Assembly: GCA_016764835.1 (NCBI GenBank)
Contig: JAESRD010000345.1
Span: 1-8,646 of the forward strand
DNA: 8,646 nt
Origin: Paracoccaceae bacterium
GTDB lineage: Bacteria; Pseudomonadota; Alphaproteobacteria; Rhodobacterales; Rhodobacteraceae
Reading direction: 5' to 3'
This document shows positions 1 to 6,112 of the stretch, piece by piece. Position 1 is the stretch's first letter; each line of letters starts with the position of its first letter. Made by a program: the position numbers and the translations under genes. The notes beneath the pieces are model-generated. The model made no database searches. It had not been told where the DNA came from and saw only the letters and a list, made by a program, of their open reading frames with translations.

Positions 1-71
1 CCAATCATTTTCTAGTTGTACCGTTCTCGACAACGGAAAACGCAATCTGATTGGAAAATTTGATCTCCTAT
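1..71. other. Foreign segment abutting a broken aldehyde dehydrogenase gene (possible mobile-element end)
   Basis: This stretch is visibly richer in A and T than the gene it joins. At about position 71/72 the minus-strand reading of the aldehyde dehydrogenase stops matching its family, exactly where the conserved catalytic-cysteine segment should begin. The segment contains a nested dyad: CCAATCA (1-7) pairs with TGATTGG (48-54), and inside it CCGTT (21-25) pairs with AACGG (32-36). The plus strand is open in one frame from position 2 to a TGA at 86-88, but I do not recognise the peptide. An insertion-sequence or transposon end is the simplest reading; a deletion junction or an assembly join is also possible. 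No transposase or target-site duplication is visible because the window begins inside the segment. Confidence 0.45.
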
Positions 72-959
72 CACTTGGCCCTGATTGAACCAAATCGCAT
101 CGACCAGCCCTTCGACGGCGCTATCAATATCGGCATCATCAAACACGATATAGGCGCCTTTGCCGCCCAGCTCTAGGGTCAGCGCTTTGCCGCTGCCAGC
201 GGTCGCATTGCGGATATGGCGACCAACGGATGTCGGGCCAGTGAAGGCGATTTTGTTGACATCGGAGCGGACCAGCATTTGGCCAACAGCGCCGTCGCCG
301 GTGACGATATTGACCACGCCTTTGGGCAGCCCGGCTTGCATGCAGATATCTGCGAACAGCAGCGCTGTCAGCGAGGTGAACTCGGCTGGTTTGAGCACCA
401 CGGTGTTGCCCATGGCCAAAGCCGGGGCGATCTTCCATGACAGCATCAGCAGCGGAAAGTTCCAGGGCACGATCTGGCCGCAAACGCCAAGCGGTTCGGC
501 ATCTGGCATCTCGCTTTCCATCAGCTGGGCATAGCCCGCATGATGGTAGAAATGCCGCTGCGCTAGGGGGATGTCGATGTCGCGGGCTTCGCGGATTGGC
601 TTGCCATTATCGAGGCTCTCGAGCACCGAAAACAGACGTGCGTGTTTTTGCAACAACCGCGCCAGCGCATAAAGATAGCGCGCCCGGCCGGGGCCGCCCA
701 GCTTGGCCCAGCTGTTTTGCGCCCGGCGGGCGGCGCTTACGGCGGCGTCGATATCGGCTTGGCTGGCTTGGCTGACTTGGGCCAATATTTCGCCTGTCGC
801 CGGGTTGCGGCTGTCAAAACAGTTGCTCGGCTCGGTATACGCGCCGTTGATGAAGTGGCCAAAGCGGCTGCCTTGGTCAACCAGCCATGCCAGCGCATCG
901 GCGGCGCTCTCAGGAGCGGGGCCATAGTCCATACTGTCGAATATATCTTTGACGGTCAT
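12..959 (-). pseudogene. Aldehyde dehydrogenase, truncated before the catalytic cysteine
   Basis: This is the N-terminal part of an NAD(P)-dependent aldehyde dehydrogenase (ALDH superfamily), which oxidises an aldehyde to the acid. Visible family motifs are PWNFP (about residues 165-169, catalytic-site Asn167), the GNTVVLKPAE cofactor segment (184-193), FTGPTSVG (239-246) and ELGGK (263-267, general-base Glu263). After FNQGQV (residue 296) the expected CCAGSRL-type segment with the catalytic Cys is absent. It is replaced by 19 unrelated residues and a TAG at 12-14. The product would be 315 residues against roughly 480-500 for the family and should be inactive. The start is ATG at 957-959, with AAGGA seven bases upstream overlapping the deoC stop; only 10 nt separate the genes, so the two are co-transcribed. 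Beside deoC its likely substrate is acetaldehyde. The rest of the gene may lie beyond an insertion outside the window. Confidence 0.85.
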
Positions 960-969
960 GCTTGTATCC

Positions 970-1980
970 TTACGCCAGCGCGTGGCGCCACGCAGCTGAG
1001 TAGCCGCCGGTGACGTGATGTTCGAGTTGCCGCTCAATGTCGCCCAGCAAGGACGACGCGCCAAACCTAAACAGGTCTGGTTGCAGCCATCTGTCGCCAA
1101 GCTCTTCTTTTATCAGCGCAAGATAGACCAGCGAATCCTTGGCCTTAGAGATGCCGCCCGCCGGTTTATAACCGACCTTAAACCCGGTGCGGGCATGATA
1201 GGCGCGAATGGCGCGGATCATGGTCAGGCTTACGGGCAGGGTGGCGTTGGTGCTTTCTTTGCCGGTCGATGTCTTGATGAAATCAGCCCCGGCCATCATG
1301 CAAACCAAGCTGGCGCGGGCGACATTGCGCAATGTGCCCAGCTCACCCGTGGCCAAGATCGCCTTGATATGGGCGTCGCCGCAGGTGGCGCGCATCTCGG
1401 ACATCTCATCATAAAGCGCCTGCCAATTGCCGGTCAGCGCATGGCGGCGCGAGATGACGATGTCAATCTCTTTGGCCCCGGCAGCCACGCTCTCGGATAT
1501 CTCTTCGAGCCGCAAACGGTAGGGGGTTAGCCCGGCGGGGAAGCCGGTAGACACGGCGGCAATGGGGATATTGCTGCCCTCAAGCGCGCGCCGCGCCGGG
1601 GCGATCATTTCGTGGTAGACGCAGACCGCGCCGGTGGTCAGGCCTTCCATGCCGAGTGCCGTTAGCAGCTTGGCCGAGACCGGCTGGCGGGCTTTGGCGC
1701 AGAGCCGCGCGACCCGCGCCTCAGTGTCATCGCCCGCAAGCGTTGTCAGATCTATCAGCGAGATGGCTTTGCAAAGCCAAGCGGCTTGGTATTCTTTCTT
1801 GATACTGCGCCGCCCCGGCAGGGCCGCACAGCGCCGCTCAATCGCCGATGTATTGGCCTGAACGCGGTTCACCCAGCTTAGATCCAGCGCAATGCCTTCA
1901 TTACGCGGCTCATGCAGCTGCGGCAGCTGGGCGCTGGTCGTATCTGCCTGCTGGGATGGGGTTTGATATTGTGTGGTCAT
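970..1980 (-). CDS. deoC: Deoxyribose-phosphate aldolase, long form
   Basis: DeoC cleaves 2-deoxyribose-5-phosphate to acetaldehyde and glyceraldehyde-3-phosphate in the cytoplasm, the last committed step of deoxyribose and deoxynucleoside use. The protein has 336 residues, longer than the roughly 260 of E. coli DeoC and nearer the length of the animal-type enzyme. The extra length is mostly an N-terminal extension. The class I aldolase signature is intact: EIDIVI with Asp173, GADFIKTSTGK with the Schiff-base Lys236, and GYKPAGG with Lys272. The ATG at 1978-1980 is preferred because GGAG lies about seven bases before it; an in-frame ATG at 2011-2013 has no ribosome site. The gene follows the AraC regulator after 60 bp and precedes the ALDH by 10 nt, so all three probably form one unit. 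Family assignment is firm; the pathway role is inferred from the neighbours. Confidence 0.95.
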   Translation of the reverse strand: MTTQYQTPSQQADTTSAQLPQLHEPRNEGIALDLSWVNRVQANTSAIERRCAALPGRRSIKKEYQAAWLCKAISLIDLTTLAGDDTEARVARLCAKARQPVSAKLLTALGMEGLTTGAVCVYHEMIAPARRALEGSNIPIAAVSTGFPAGLTPYRLRLEEISESVAAGAKEIDIVISRRHALTGNWQALYDEMSEMRATCGDAHIKAILATGELGTLRNVARASLVCMMAGADFIKTSTGKESTNATLPVSLTMIRAIRAYHARTGFKVGYKPAGGISKAKDSLVYLALIKEELGDRWLQPDLFRFGASSLLGDIERQLEHHVTGGYSAAWRHALA

Positions 1981-2040
1981 CGCAATCTCCGCCTGAGGCC
2001 ATAAGGGTGGCATGGGCGCAGCACTATGACAAGGCGAGGT

Positions 2041-2940
2041 TTAGCCGGGCTGCAACACATCGCGCTGATGGGCGCGACGAAATTGCTGCGGTGTCTGGCC
2101 GTGATGGGCGCGAAACAGCTTGTGAAAATGCGACAGGTTGGGAATGCCGCAATCGGCGGCGATCTCGGCCAGCGTATCGCCGGTGCCAGCAAGGGCGCGG
2201 GCGGCATAAATCATGCGCTGTGTGTTCACATAATCAGACGGGCTGAGGCCCAAATACTGGCGCGCCGTGCGGCTGACATGCGGGTGGGCACGGCCGGCAA
2301 CCCGGACGAACCCGGCGGCACCATCGCGAAACACCTTGGGGTCGCGCGCAGCTTCGCAAGCGCGCAGCAACCATTCGGGCGCGGAATGGGTGTCGGCAGT
2401 ATCGGTCGGCAGGGTGGCATCACTGCTCGGGTTGGCCTTTTGCGCCACCTGACTTCCAGCGCTGAGCATCTGCGCGCAAAGCGGCAGCAAAAATGCCTCG
2501 GCCGCCAGACTGTCACGCGGGCTGCGCTCAAGTCTGAGGGCGGCGTGGTTTAGCTCGGCCATTTGCCGTGTGTCGCGGTGGGTTTGCACGATCCCCGCTT
2601 GTTTCGACCAGAACATTTGGCCCAGAATCTGCGGATGCCGCGCGCCCAATTGGGTAATGATATCGGGGTGGATGGTGACGGACACCGCCATCGGCGCTTC
2701 GCCATTGCCCTGAAGCCCATGCCGGTCTTGCGGGCGGATGAACAAAAGATCGCCCTCGCTCAACATCTCTTTGCCATGCGGCAGATGGTGTCGCACACGG
2801 CCGTTTTGCACCCAAAGCAGCTCATAAAAATCATGGCCGTGCAAGGTGGTTGGCCGCTGGTGGCCCAGCACAGCACGCGCAAGCTGCACGGTGTCACCCG
2901 GCTCAAGAATGGAATTGAAATGCAAGGTTTGTTGGGTCAT
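2041..2940 (-). CDS. AraC-family transcriptional regulator with N-terminal cupin domain
   Basis: The protein has 299 residues. Residues about 25-95 form a cupin-type sensor: HGHDFYELLWVQNG, then a GDLLFIRPQDRHG segment. This layout resembles ChbR- and AraC-type sugar regulators. Residues about 195-290 are the AraC/XylS DNA-binding domain with two helix-turn-helices. The second, DTLAEIAADCGIPNLSHFHKLF, and the closing GQTPQQFR match the family signature well. It is cytoplasmic and binds DNA. The ATG at 2938-2940 lacks a strong Shine-Dalgarno sequence. It is transcribed divergently from rpe and lies directly upstream of deoC and the ALDH on the same strand. It is therefore the obvious candidate regulator of that deoxyribose unit and probably of itself. 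The effector cannot be read from sequence. Known deo regulons more often use DeoR- or CytR-type repressors, so an AraC protein here is somewhat unusual. Confidence 0.9.
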   Translation of the reverse strand: MTQQTLHFNSILEPGDTVQLARAVLGHQRPTTLHGHDFYELLWVQNGRVRHHLPHGKEMLSEGDLLFIRPQDRHGLQGNGEAPMAVSVTIHPDIITQLGARHPQILGQMFWSKQAGIVQTHRDTRQMAELNHAALRLERSPRDSLAAEAFLLPLCAQMLSAGSQVAQKANPSSDATLPTDTADTHSAPEWLLRACEAARDPKVFRDGAAGFVRVAGRAHPHVSRTARQYLGLSPSDYVNTQRMIYAARALAGTGDTLAEIAADCGIPNLSHFHKLFRAHHGQTPQQFRRAHQRDVLQPG

Positions 2941-2986
2941 AGGCTTATTCTATCAGATTTCGCGGCTTTGAGGCAGATAGATTGCT

Positions 2987-3001
2987 GCAATGCCGCATTG
3001 C
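2987..3001. promoter_or_regulatory. Perfect inverted repeat, operator-like
   Basis: GCAATG and CATTGC form a perfect 6-bp inverted repeat around the 3-bp centre CCG. It lies about 47 bp upstream of the araC-type start codon and immediately before the first tandem hairpin motif. The tight spacing suits a protein-binding dyad better than a terminator, because no T-run follows on either strand. Which factor binds is unknown; AraC proteins usually prefer direct repeats. Confidence 0.35.
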
Positions 3002-3082
3002 GTCAGCCGGGAGGCTGCGCAACGTAAATAATTGTCAGCCGGGAGGCTGCGTAAAATAGATTATGTCAGCCGGAAGGCTACG
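3002..3082 (+). repeat. Three tandem 18-bp hairpin repeats upstream of rpe
   Basis: The 18-mer GTCAGCCGGGAGGCTGCG occurs at 3002-3019 and 3034-3051 without any change. It occurs again at 3065-3082 with two G-to-A changes. The copies start 32 and 31 bp apart, about three helical turns, and are separated by A+T-rich spacers of 14 and 13 bp. Each copy folds on itself as CAGCC / GGCTG around a four-base loop. The loop is GGGA in the first two copies and GGAA in the third, all fitting the GNRA tetraloop pattern. The array ends 23 bp before the rpe start, so at least part of it probably lies in the rpe leader RNA. It could act as RNA hairpins, as phased protein-binding sites, or be a dispersed repeat family. 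Function is unknown. Confidence 0.8.
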
Positions 3083-3105
3083 TCACCCCAATATAAGGCC
3101 AAGCT

Positions 3106-3777
3106 ATGAGCTTCAATAGAGACATTAAGATTGCACCTTCAATCCTTTCGGCCGATTTTGCAGCTTTGGGGGCCGAGATTGCGGCGGTCGAGGCCGCGGG
3201 CGCTGACTGGATCCATGTCGACCCGATGGATGGCCATTTTGTGCCCAATCTGACCATTGGCCCCAATGTGGTGGCCGCAATCCGGCCGCATGTAACGACG
3301 TTTATGGATGTTCATCTCATGATCTCGCCAGCCGACCCCTATATTGGCGCGTTCGCCAAGGCCGGGGCTGACCTGATCACGGTGCATGCCGAAGCCGGGC
3401 CGCATTTGCACCGCTCGCTGCAATCGGTGCGAGCGGAGGGCAAACAGGCCGGTGTGGCGCTGAACATGACCACGCCGCTGGAGCATATTGTCGATATCTT
3501 GGATGATATCGACCTGATCTTGATCATGACCATTAATCCTGGCTTTGGTGGCCAGAAGTTTACCCATTCGATGGTTGAAAAAGTCCGCCGGACCAAGGCG
3601 ATGATCGGCGAGCGGCCTATTCATATCGAGGTTGATGGCGGGATTGACCCGCAAACCGCACCACTGGTGGCAGAAGCCGGGGCCGATGTTTTGGTGGCAG
3701 GTTCGGCGGTGTTTCGCGGTGGGGCTGGGGCATACGGCGGCAATATTGCGGCCATACGGGCGGCGGCGGCGCGCTAA
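3106..3777 (+). CDS. rpe: Ribulose-phosphate 3-epimerase
   Basis: Rpe interconverts D-ribulose-5-phosphate and D-xylulose-5-phosphate in the pentose phosphate pathway, and in the Calvin cycle where one exists. The 223-residue length is typical. The TIM-barrel motifs are present in order: APSILSADF with Ser12, [14 protein letters not shown] with metal ligand His37 and acid/base Asp39, MDVHLMI with His70, [11 protein letters not shown] (142-152), and IEVDGGI with Asp177. The phosphate-binding GSAVF lies near residues 199-203. Two positions differ from the usual bacterial consensus: Pro40 where Val is common (DVMDG), and Met121-Thr122 where Pro-Ala is common (LNPATP). The ATG at 3106 is supported by AAGG seven bases upstream. 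The TAA at 3775-3777 overlaps the stop codon of the convergent CPCC-domain gene. The hairpin array just upstream is the main candidate for control. Confidence 0.96.
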   Translation: MSFNRDIKIAPSILSADFAALGAEIAAVEAAGADWIHVDPMDGHFVPNLTIGPNVVAAIRPHVTTFMDVHLMISPADPYIGAFAKAGADLITVHAEAGPHLHRSLQSVRAEGKQAGVALNMTTPLEHIVDILDDIDLILIMTINPGFGGQKFTHSMVEKVRRTKAMIGERPIHIEVDGGIDPQTAPLVAEAGADVLVAGSAVFRGGAGAYGGNIAAIRAAAAR

Positions 3778-4160
3778 CCTTTAAGGTGAGGTGCCCATTT
3801 GAATAGGGTGCTGAGCTGGCGTTTTGCATCAGAACCGTCGGGCAGGGGAGTGCAGCTTCCTTGCCATTGATTGTTAGCTGCCCACCGTTTTCGGTAAGCA
3901 AAAATTGAGGCAAGTACAGTGTCTTGGGCTTGGGATGTTGCGTTTGGGCAGTCGTCAAAGCCCGGCTCCCAGTAACAACACGGACAAATAGTTGAGCCTA
4001 TTATACCACCGTTTTTCCCGTATGCTGGAACCGTTGAATAGCCCGGAAAGCCGCAGGCAGGGCACAGCAGAAGGCCCCGCGCATCTGTTATGTTCAACGA
4101 AAGCGAAGAGATCATTTGGAAACGGTAAGCTCCATTGGGTTGTTTTGCAAGTGCGCCCAT
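3774..4160 (-). CDS. CPCC-domain cysteine-rich protein
   Basis: This small protein (128 residues as drawn) carries a CPCC-type domain: [10 protein letters not shown] (Cys33, Cys36), then [13 protein letters not shown] with Cys59, Cys61 and Cys62. Two more cysteines follow at 71 and 103. The paired Cys motifs suggest zinc binding, but the biochemical role of this family is not established and I assign none. There is no signal peptide or membrane segment. The start is uncertain: ATG at 4158-4160 has no Shine-Dalgarno sequence, and the in-frame ATG at 4113-4115 (113 residues) has only a distant GGAG, so either may be used. By eye the gene is about half G+C, clearly lower than the roughly 60 percent or more around it, which suggests recent acquisition. 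Its TAG (3774-3776) overlaps the rpe stop. Confidence 0.8.
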   Translation of the reverse strand: MGALAKQPNGAYRFQMISSLSLNITDARGLLLCPACGFPGYSTVPAYGKNGGIIGSTICPCCYWEPGFDDCPNATSQAQDTVLASIFAYRKRWAANNQWQGSCTPLPDGSDAKRQLSTLFKWAPHLKG

Positions 4161-4445
4161 AACTGGGGGTAACTAGTCAAAAATCTGCACAAAACCTGCA
4201 CAAACCCCACATCCCACCTGCACAGCCCGCCCTTAAAACAAGAGCACATAACAACAAGAGGGCCGATGGATGAGGTTATTTCTATTGCGCGGTGTGCCGC
4301 AAAAACTAAAGCAAGATTGCTGGTGGTTAGAAGGCGCGGCACCGCAACCCGTGCCAACAACACCGGCACGCGAAACAAAGCGCTACACAGCACCGGCCAG
4401 CCCGCCTATTCTGGCCCAGACAAAACCGACCGGAGCCAACGCCGC
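4161..4445. promoter_or_regulatory. Divergent spacer between the CPCC gene and the two-component operon
   Basis: This 285-bp gap holds the upstream regions of both the CPCC-domain gene and the response-regulator gene. Its left part contains three heptamer direct repeats (4185-4224). At 4350-4370 CGTGCC and GGCACG form a 6-bp stem with a 9-nt loop, without a T-run. GGAG at 4432-4435 is the ribosome site for the response regulator, ten bases before its ATG. I found no convincing -35/-10 pair and no additional gene. Confidence 0.55.
4185..4224 (+). promoter_or_regulatory. Three CTGCACA direct repeats, 11-bp phased
   Basis: The heptamer CTGCACA occurs exactly at 4185-4191, 4196-4202 and 4218-4224. 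The starts are 11 bp and 22 bp apart, which places all three on the same face of the helix. OmpR/PhoB-family regulators typically bind 7-bp direct repeats with 4-bp spacers, the same geometry as a Pho box. A regulator of that family begins at 4446. Inference: this is an autoregulatory operator of the two-component operon, or controls the CPCC gene, whose upstream start codon is 24 bp away. Confidence 0.5.
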
Positions 4446-5135
4446 ATGAACCCGCTTATTCTCGTCGTCGATGATGACCCGCAAATCCGCGATGTGCTGC
4501 GCATTGCCCTCACCCGTGCCGGGTTTCGGCTGGCCGAGGCCAAGGACGGGGCTGAGGCGTTGACCATGGCCGCGCAGCTGAGCCCCGACCTCATTGTGCT
4601 TGATATTGGTTTGCCTGAGATGGATGGCCGTGATGTTTGCCGGGCTTTGCGGGCCAAAAGCGATGTGCCAGTGCTGTTTTTGACCGCTGAGGGTGACGAG
4701 GTTGACCGGGTGGTCGGGCTTGAGCTGGGGGCAGATGATTATGTTACCAAACCGTTTTCACCGCGCGAACTGGTCGCCCGTATTCGGGTGATCCTCAAGC
4801 GCACAGGCAAGCGCGAGACCGTCGCCCAAGCTGCGCTGAAGCGCGGTGTTTTGGCTGTTGACCCCGAGCGCCACTTGGTCACCGTTAGCGGCGCGCCGGT
4901 GGCGCTGACCGCCCGTGTGATGGAGATTTTGGCGCGGTTGATGGCCCGGCCAGATCATGTTTTGGCCCGCCCGCAACTGGTTGATGCGATCTACGGCACC
5001 AATATTCATGTCTCCGATAGGACGATGGATAGCCACCTGCGCAACCTTCGGGCCAAACTGGGTGCTGCGGGCTGTGCTGATGCGATAGTGACCGTCCACG
5101 GTGTTGGTATTCGGATGGGCCCATGCGCGGGCTAG
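4446..5135 (+). CDS. OmpR/PhoB-family response regulator
   Basis: This 229-residue DNA-binding response regulator is the cytoplasmic output partner of the adjacent histidine kinase. Residues 1-115 are a receiver domain with acidic pocket Asp10-Asp11 (VVDDDP), phosphoacceptor Asp53 (LDIGLPEMDG), Thr80 (LFLTAEGD) and Lys102 (TKPFSP). Residues about 130-225 are a winged-helix domain, with the recognition-helix segment SDRTMDSHLRNLRAKLG and the wing VHGVGIR. The ATG at 4446 is chosen because the receiver begins immediately (MNPLILVVDDD) and GGAG lies ten bases upstream. The frame stays open back to 4266, but that extension resembles no domain. Its 3' end overlaps the kinase gene by 13 nt, implying coupled translation. 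The target genes and signal are unknown; the phased heptamers upstream are plausible binding sites. Confidence 0.93.
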   Translation: MNPLILVVDDDPQIRDVLRIALTRAGFRLAEAKDGAEALTMAAQLSPDLIVLDIGLPEMDGRDVCRALRAKSDVPVLFLTAEGDEVDRVVGLELGADDYVTKPFSPRELVARIRVILKRTGKRETVAQAALKRGVLAVDPERHLVTVSGAPVALTARVMEILARLMARPDHVLARPQLVDAIYGTNIHVSDRTMDSHLRNLRAKLGAAGCADAIVTVHGVGIRMGPCAG

Positions 5136-6112
5136 GGCAAAGCCGGGGCAAATGGCGCCCCAGCCTTGGCCTGATCCTCGGGCTGACCTTGGCGGCGGTG
5201 CTCTGCCTGCCACTGGCGGGCATTTTGGCGGTACGTTGGCTGACCCCGGCTTTGCAGGCTTTGGGCAGTGCCACGGCCTACCGCGAAGCGGTGATGATCG
5301 TCGGCGTTGTCGTGCTGCTGGTGACAACGGGATTGGGCTTTGTCCTCTGGCGCATTTTACTCAGCCCCATTGGCGCGCTGGCCAAACGCGCGGCGTCGGT
5401 CCAGGCGGGCGACCCTGCCGCGCTGGAACCGATGGCGCATTATGGCACCCAAGAGATGGAGATGTTGGGCCGGGCTGTGCTTGAAATGGGCCGCGTGTTG
5501 CAAGGCCGCGAGGCGGTTTTGCGCTCTTACGCTGATCATGCCACCCATGAGCTAAAGTCACCGCTGACTGTGCTGCGCGGCGCGGCTGAGCTGTTGGATG
5601 ACAATACGCTAGGCCCCGCCGACCGCGCCACTTTGCTGACCCAAATAAACGCTGCCGCCGCCCGCATGACCGACCTGCTTGATGCGCAAAACCGTCTGGC
5701 GCAGGCCAAAGAGCCGCTCTTTGCCGGCACGTCGCCGCTTAGCCCGCTATTGGCCGGGCTGCAAGCCGCCCAGCCGAACGTGACGCTTGAACTGAGCGAT
5801 GACGACCGTCTGCCAATGGCTGGCGAAGGGCTTGAGCTGGTGCTCGGCCACCTGATTGCCAACGCCGCCGCCGCCGGGGCACGCAAAGTTAGCCTGTCGG
5901 TTCAGGGCCAGAGCCTGACCCTGCGTGACGATGGGCCGGGCATATCCAGCGGCAACCGCAGCCGGATATTTGACCCATTCTTCACCACCAAACGCGAGAC
6001 TGGCGGCACCGGCATGGGCTTGCCGATTGTGCGCCGGATACTGGCCGCACATGGCGCGCGGATATCGTTGTTGGACAGCGAAGCCGGGGCCGGGTTTAAA
6101 ATCCAGTTCTAG
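5123..6112 (+). CDS. Membrane sensor histidine kinase
   Basis: This 329-residue inner-membrane kinase should autophosphorylate and pass phosphate to the response regulator encoded just upstream. Two hydrophobic segments (about 13-38 and 57-80) flank a short periplasmic loop of only about 18 residues. This suggests sensing within the membrane or through partners rather than by a periplasmic domain. A HAMP-like linker follows (about 80-130). The dimerisation domain has HELKSPLTVLRG with phosphoacceptor His142. The ATPase domain shows an N box with Asn247 (HLIANAAAAG), a G1 box DDGPGIS (269-275), the F box IFDPFFTTK and the G2 box GGTGMGLPIV. The N box is lean, lacking the usual polar residues after the Asn, but the key Asn is kept. 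The ATG at 5123 lies inside the regulator gene. The TAG at 6110-6112 shares CTAG with the stop of the convergent SDR gene. Confidence 0.93.
   Translation: MRGLGQSRGKWRPSLGLILGLTLAAVLCLPLAGILAVRWLTPALQALGSATAYREAVMIVGVVVLLVTTGLGFVLWRILLSPIGALAKRAASVQAGDPAALEPMAHYGTQEMEMLGRAVLEMGRVLQGREAVLRSYADHATHELKSPLTVLRGAAELLDDNTLGPADRATLLTQINAAAARMTDLLDAQNRLAQAKEPLFAGTSPLSPLLAGLQAAQPNVTLELSDDDRLPMAGEGLELVLGHLIANAAAAGARKVSLSVQGQSLTLRDDGPGISSGNRSRIFDPFFTTKRETGGTGMGLPIVRRILAAHGARISLLDSEAGAGFKIQF

Larger units (their letters stand above)
2941..3105. promoter_or_regulatory. Divergent intergenic region between the araC-type gene and rpe
   Basis: This 165-bp spacer must hold the promoters of both divergent genes. 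It contains a perfect inverted repeat at 2987-3001 and three tandem hairpin motifs at 3002-3082. Between the motifs are short A+T-rich stretches (3022-3033 and 3052-3064) that could supply -10 elements, but I could not assign a convincing -35/-10 pair. The rpe ribosome site is AAGG at 3095-3098, seven bases before the ATG. Regulation by the AraC-type protein is inferred only from proximity. Confidence 0.6.

Noticed and set aside
1..54. Integron attC site
   Set aside because: The dyad lacks the RYYYAAC and GTTRRRY core sites in the needed arrangement, and no integrase or cassette is visible.
2..88. C-terminus of a plus-strand transposase
   Set aside because: The frame is open from the edge to a TGA at 86-88, but the peptide matches no family I recognise and runs across the breakpoint into antisense ALDH sequence.
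1015..1530. Plus-strand ORF opposite deoC
   Set aside because: It is an antisense shadow of the well-supported deoC frame in G+C-rich DNA. It has no ribosome site or recognisable domain.
2563..3027. Plus-strand ORF opposite the AraC-type gene
   Set aside because: It is a shadow frame that simply runs on into the intergenic repeats. The opposite strand carries clear AraC motifs.
3002..3082. CRISPR-like array (18-bp repeats with 13-14-bp spacers)
   Set aside because: Only three units, repeats and spacers far too short, similar A+T-rich spacers, and no cas genes. It reads as a tandem hairpin element.
3032..3109. 25-codon leader ORF (TTG start) whose TGA overlaps the rpe ATG
   Set aside because: The only start is TTG with no Shine-Dalgarno sequence at proper spacing, and its sequence is mostly dictated by the hairpin repeats. 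The ATGA overlap is probably chance.
4350..4370. Hairpin CGTGCC/GGCACG as a terminator
   Set aside because: The stem is only six pairs with a nine-base loop, and no T-run follows on either strand.
4266..4445. 60-codon N-terminal extension of the response regulator
   Set aside because: The receiver domain starts exactly at the ATG at 4446, which has its own GGAG. The extension is Arg/Thr-rich, resembles no domain and lacks a ribosome site.
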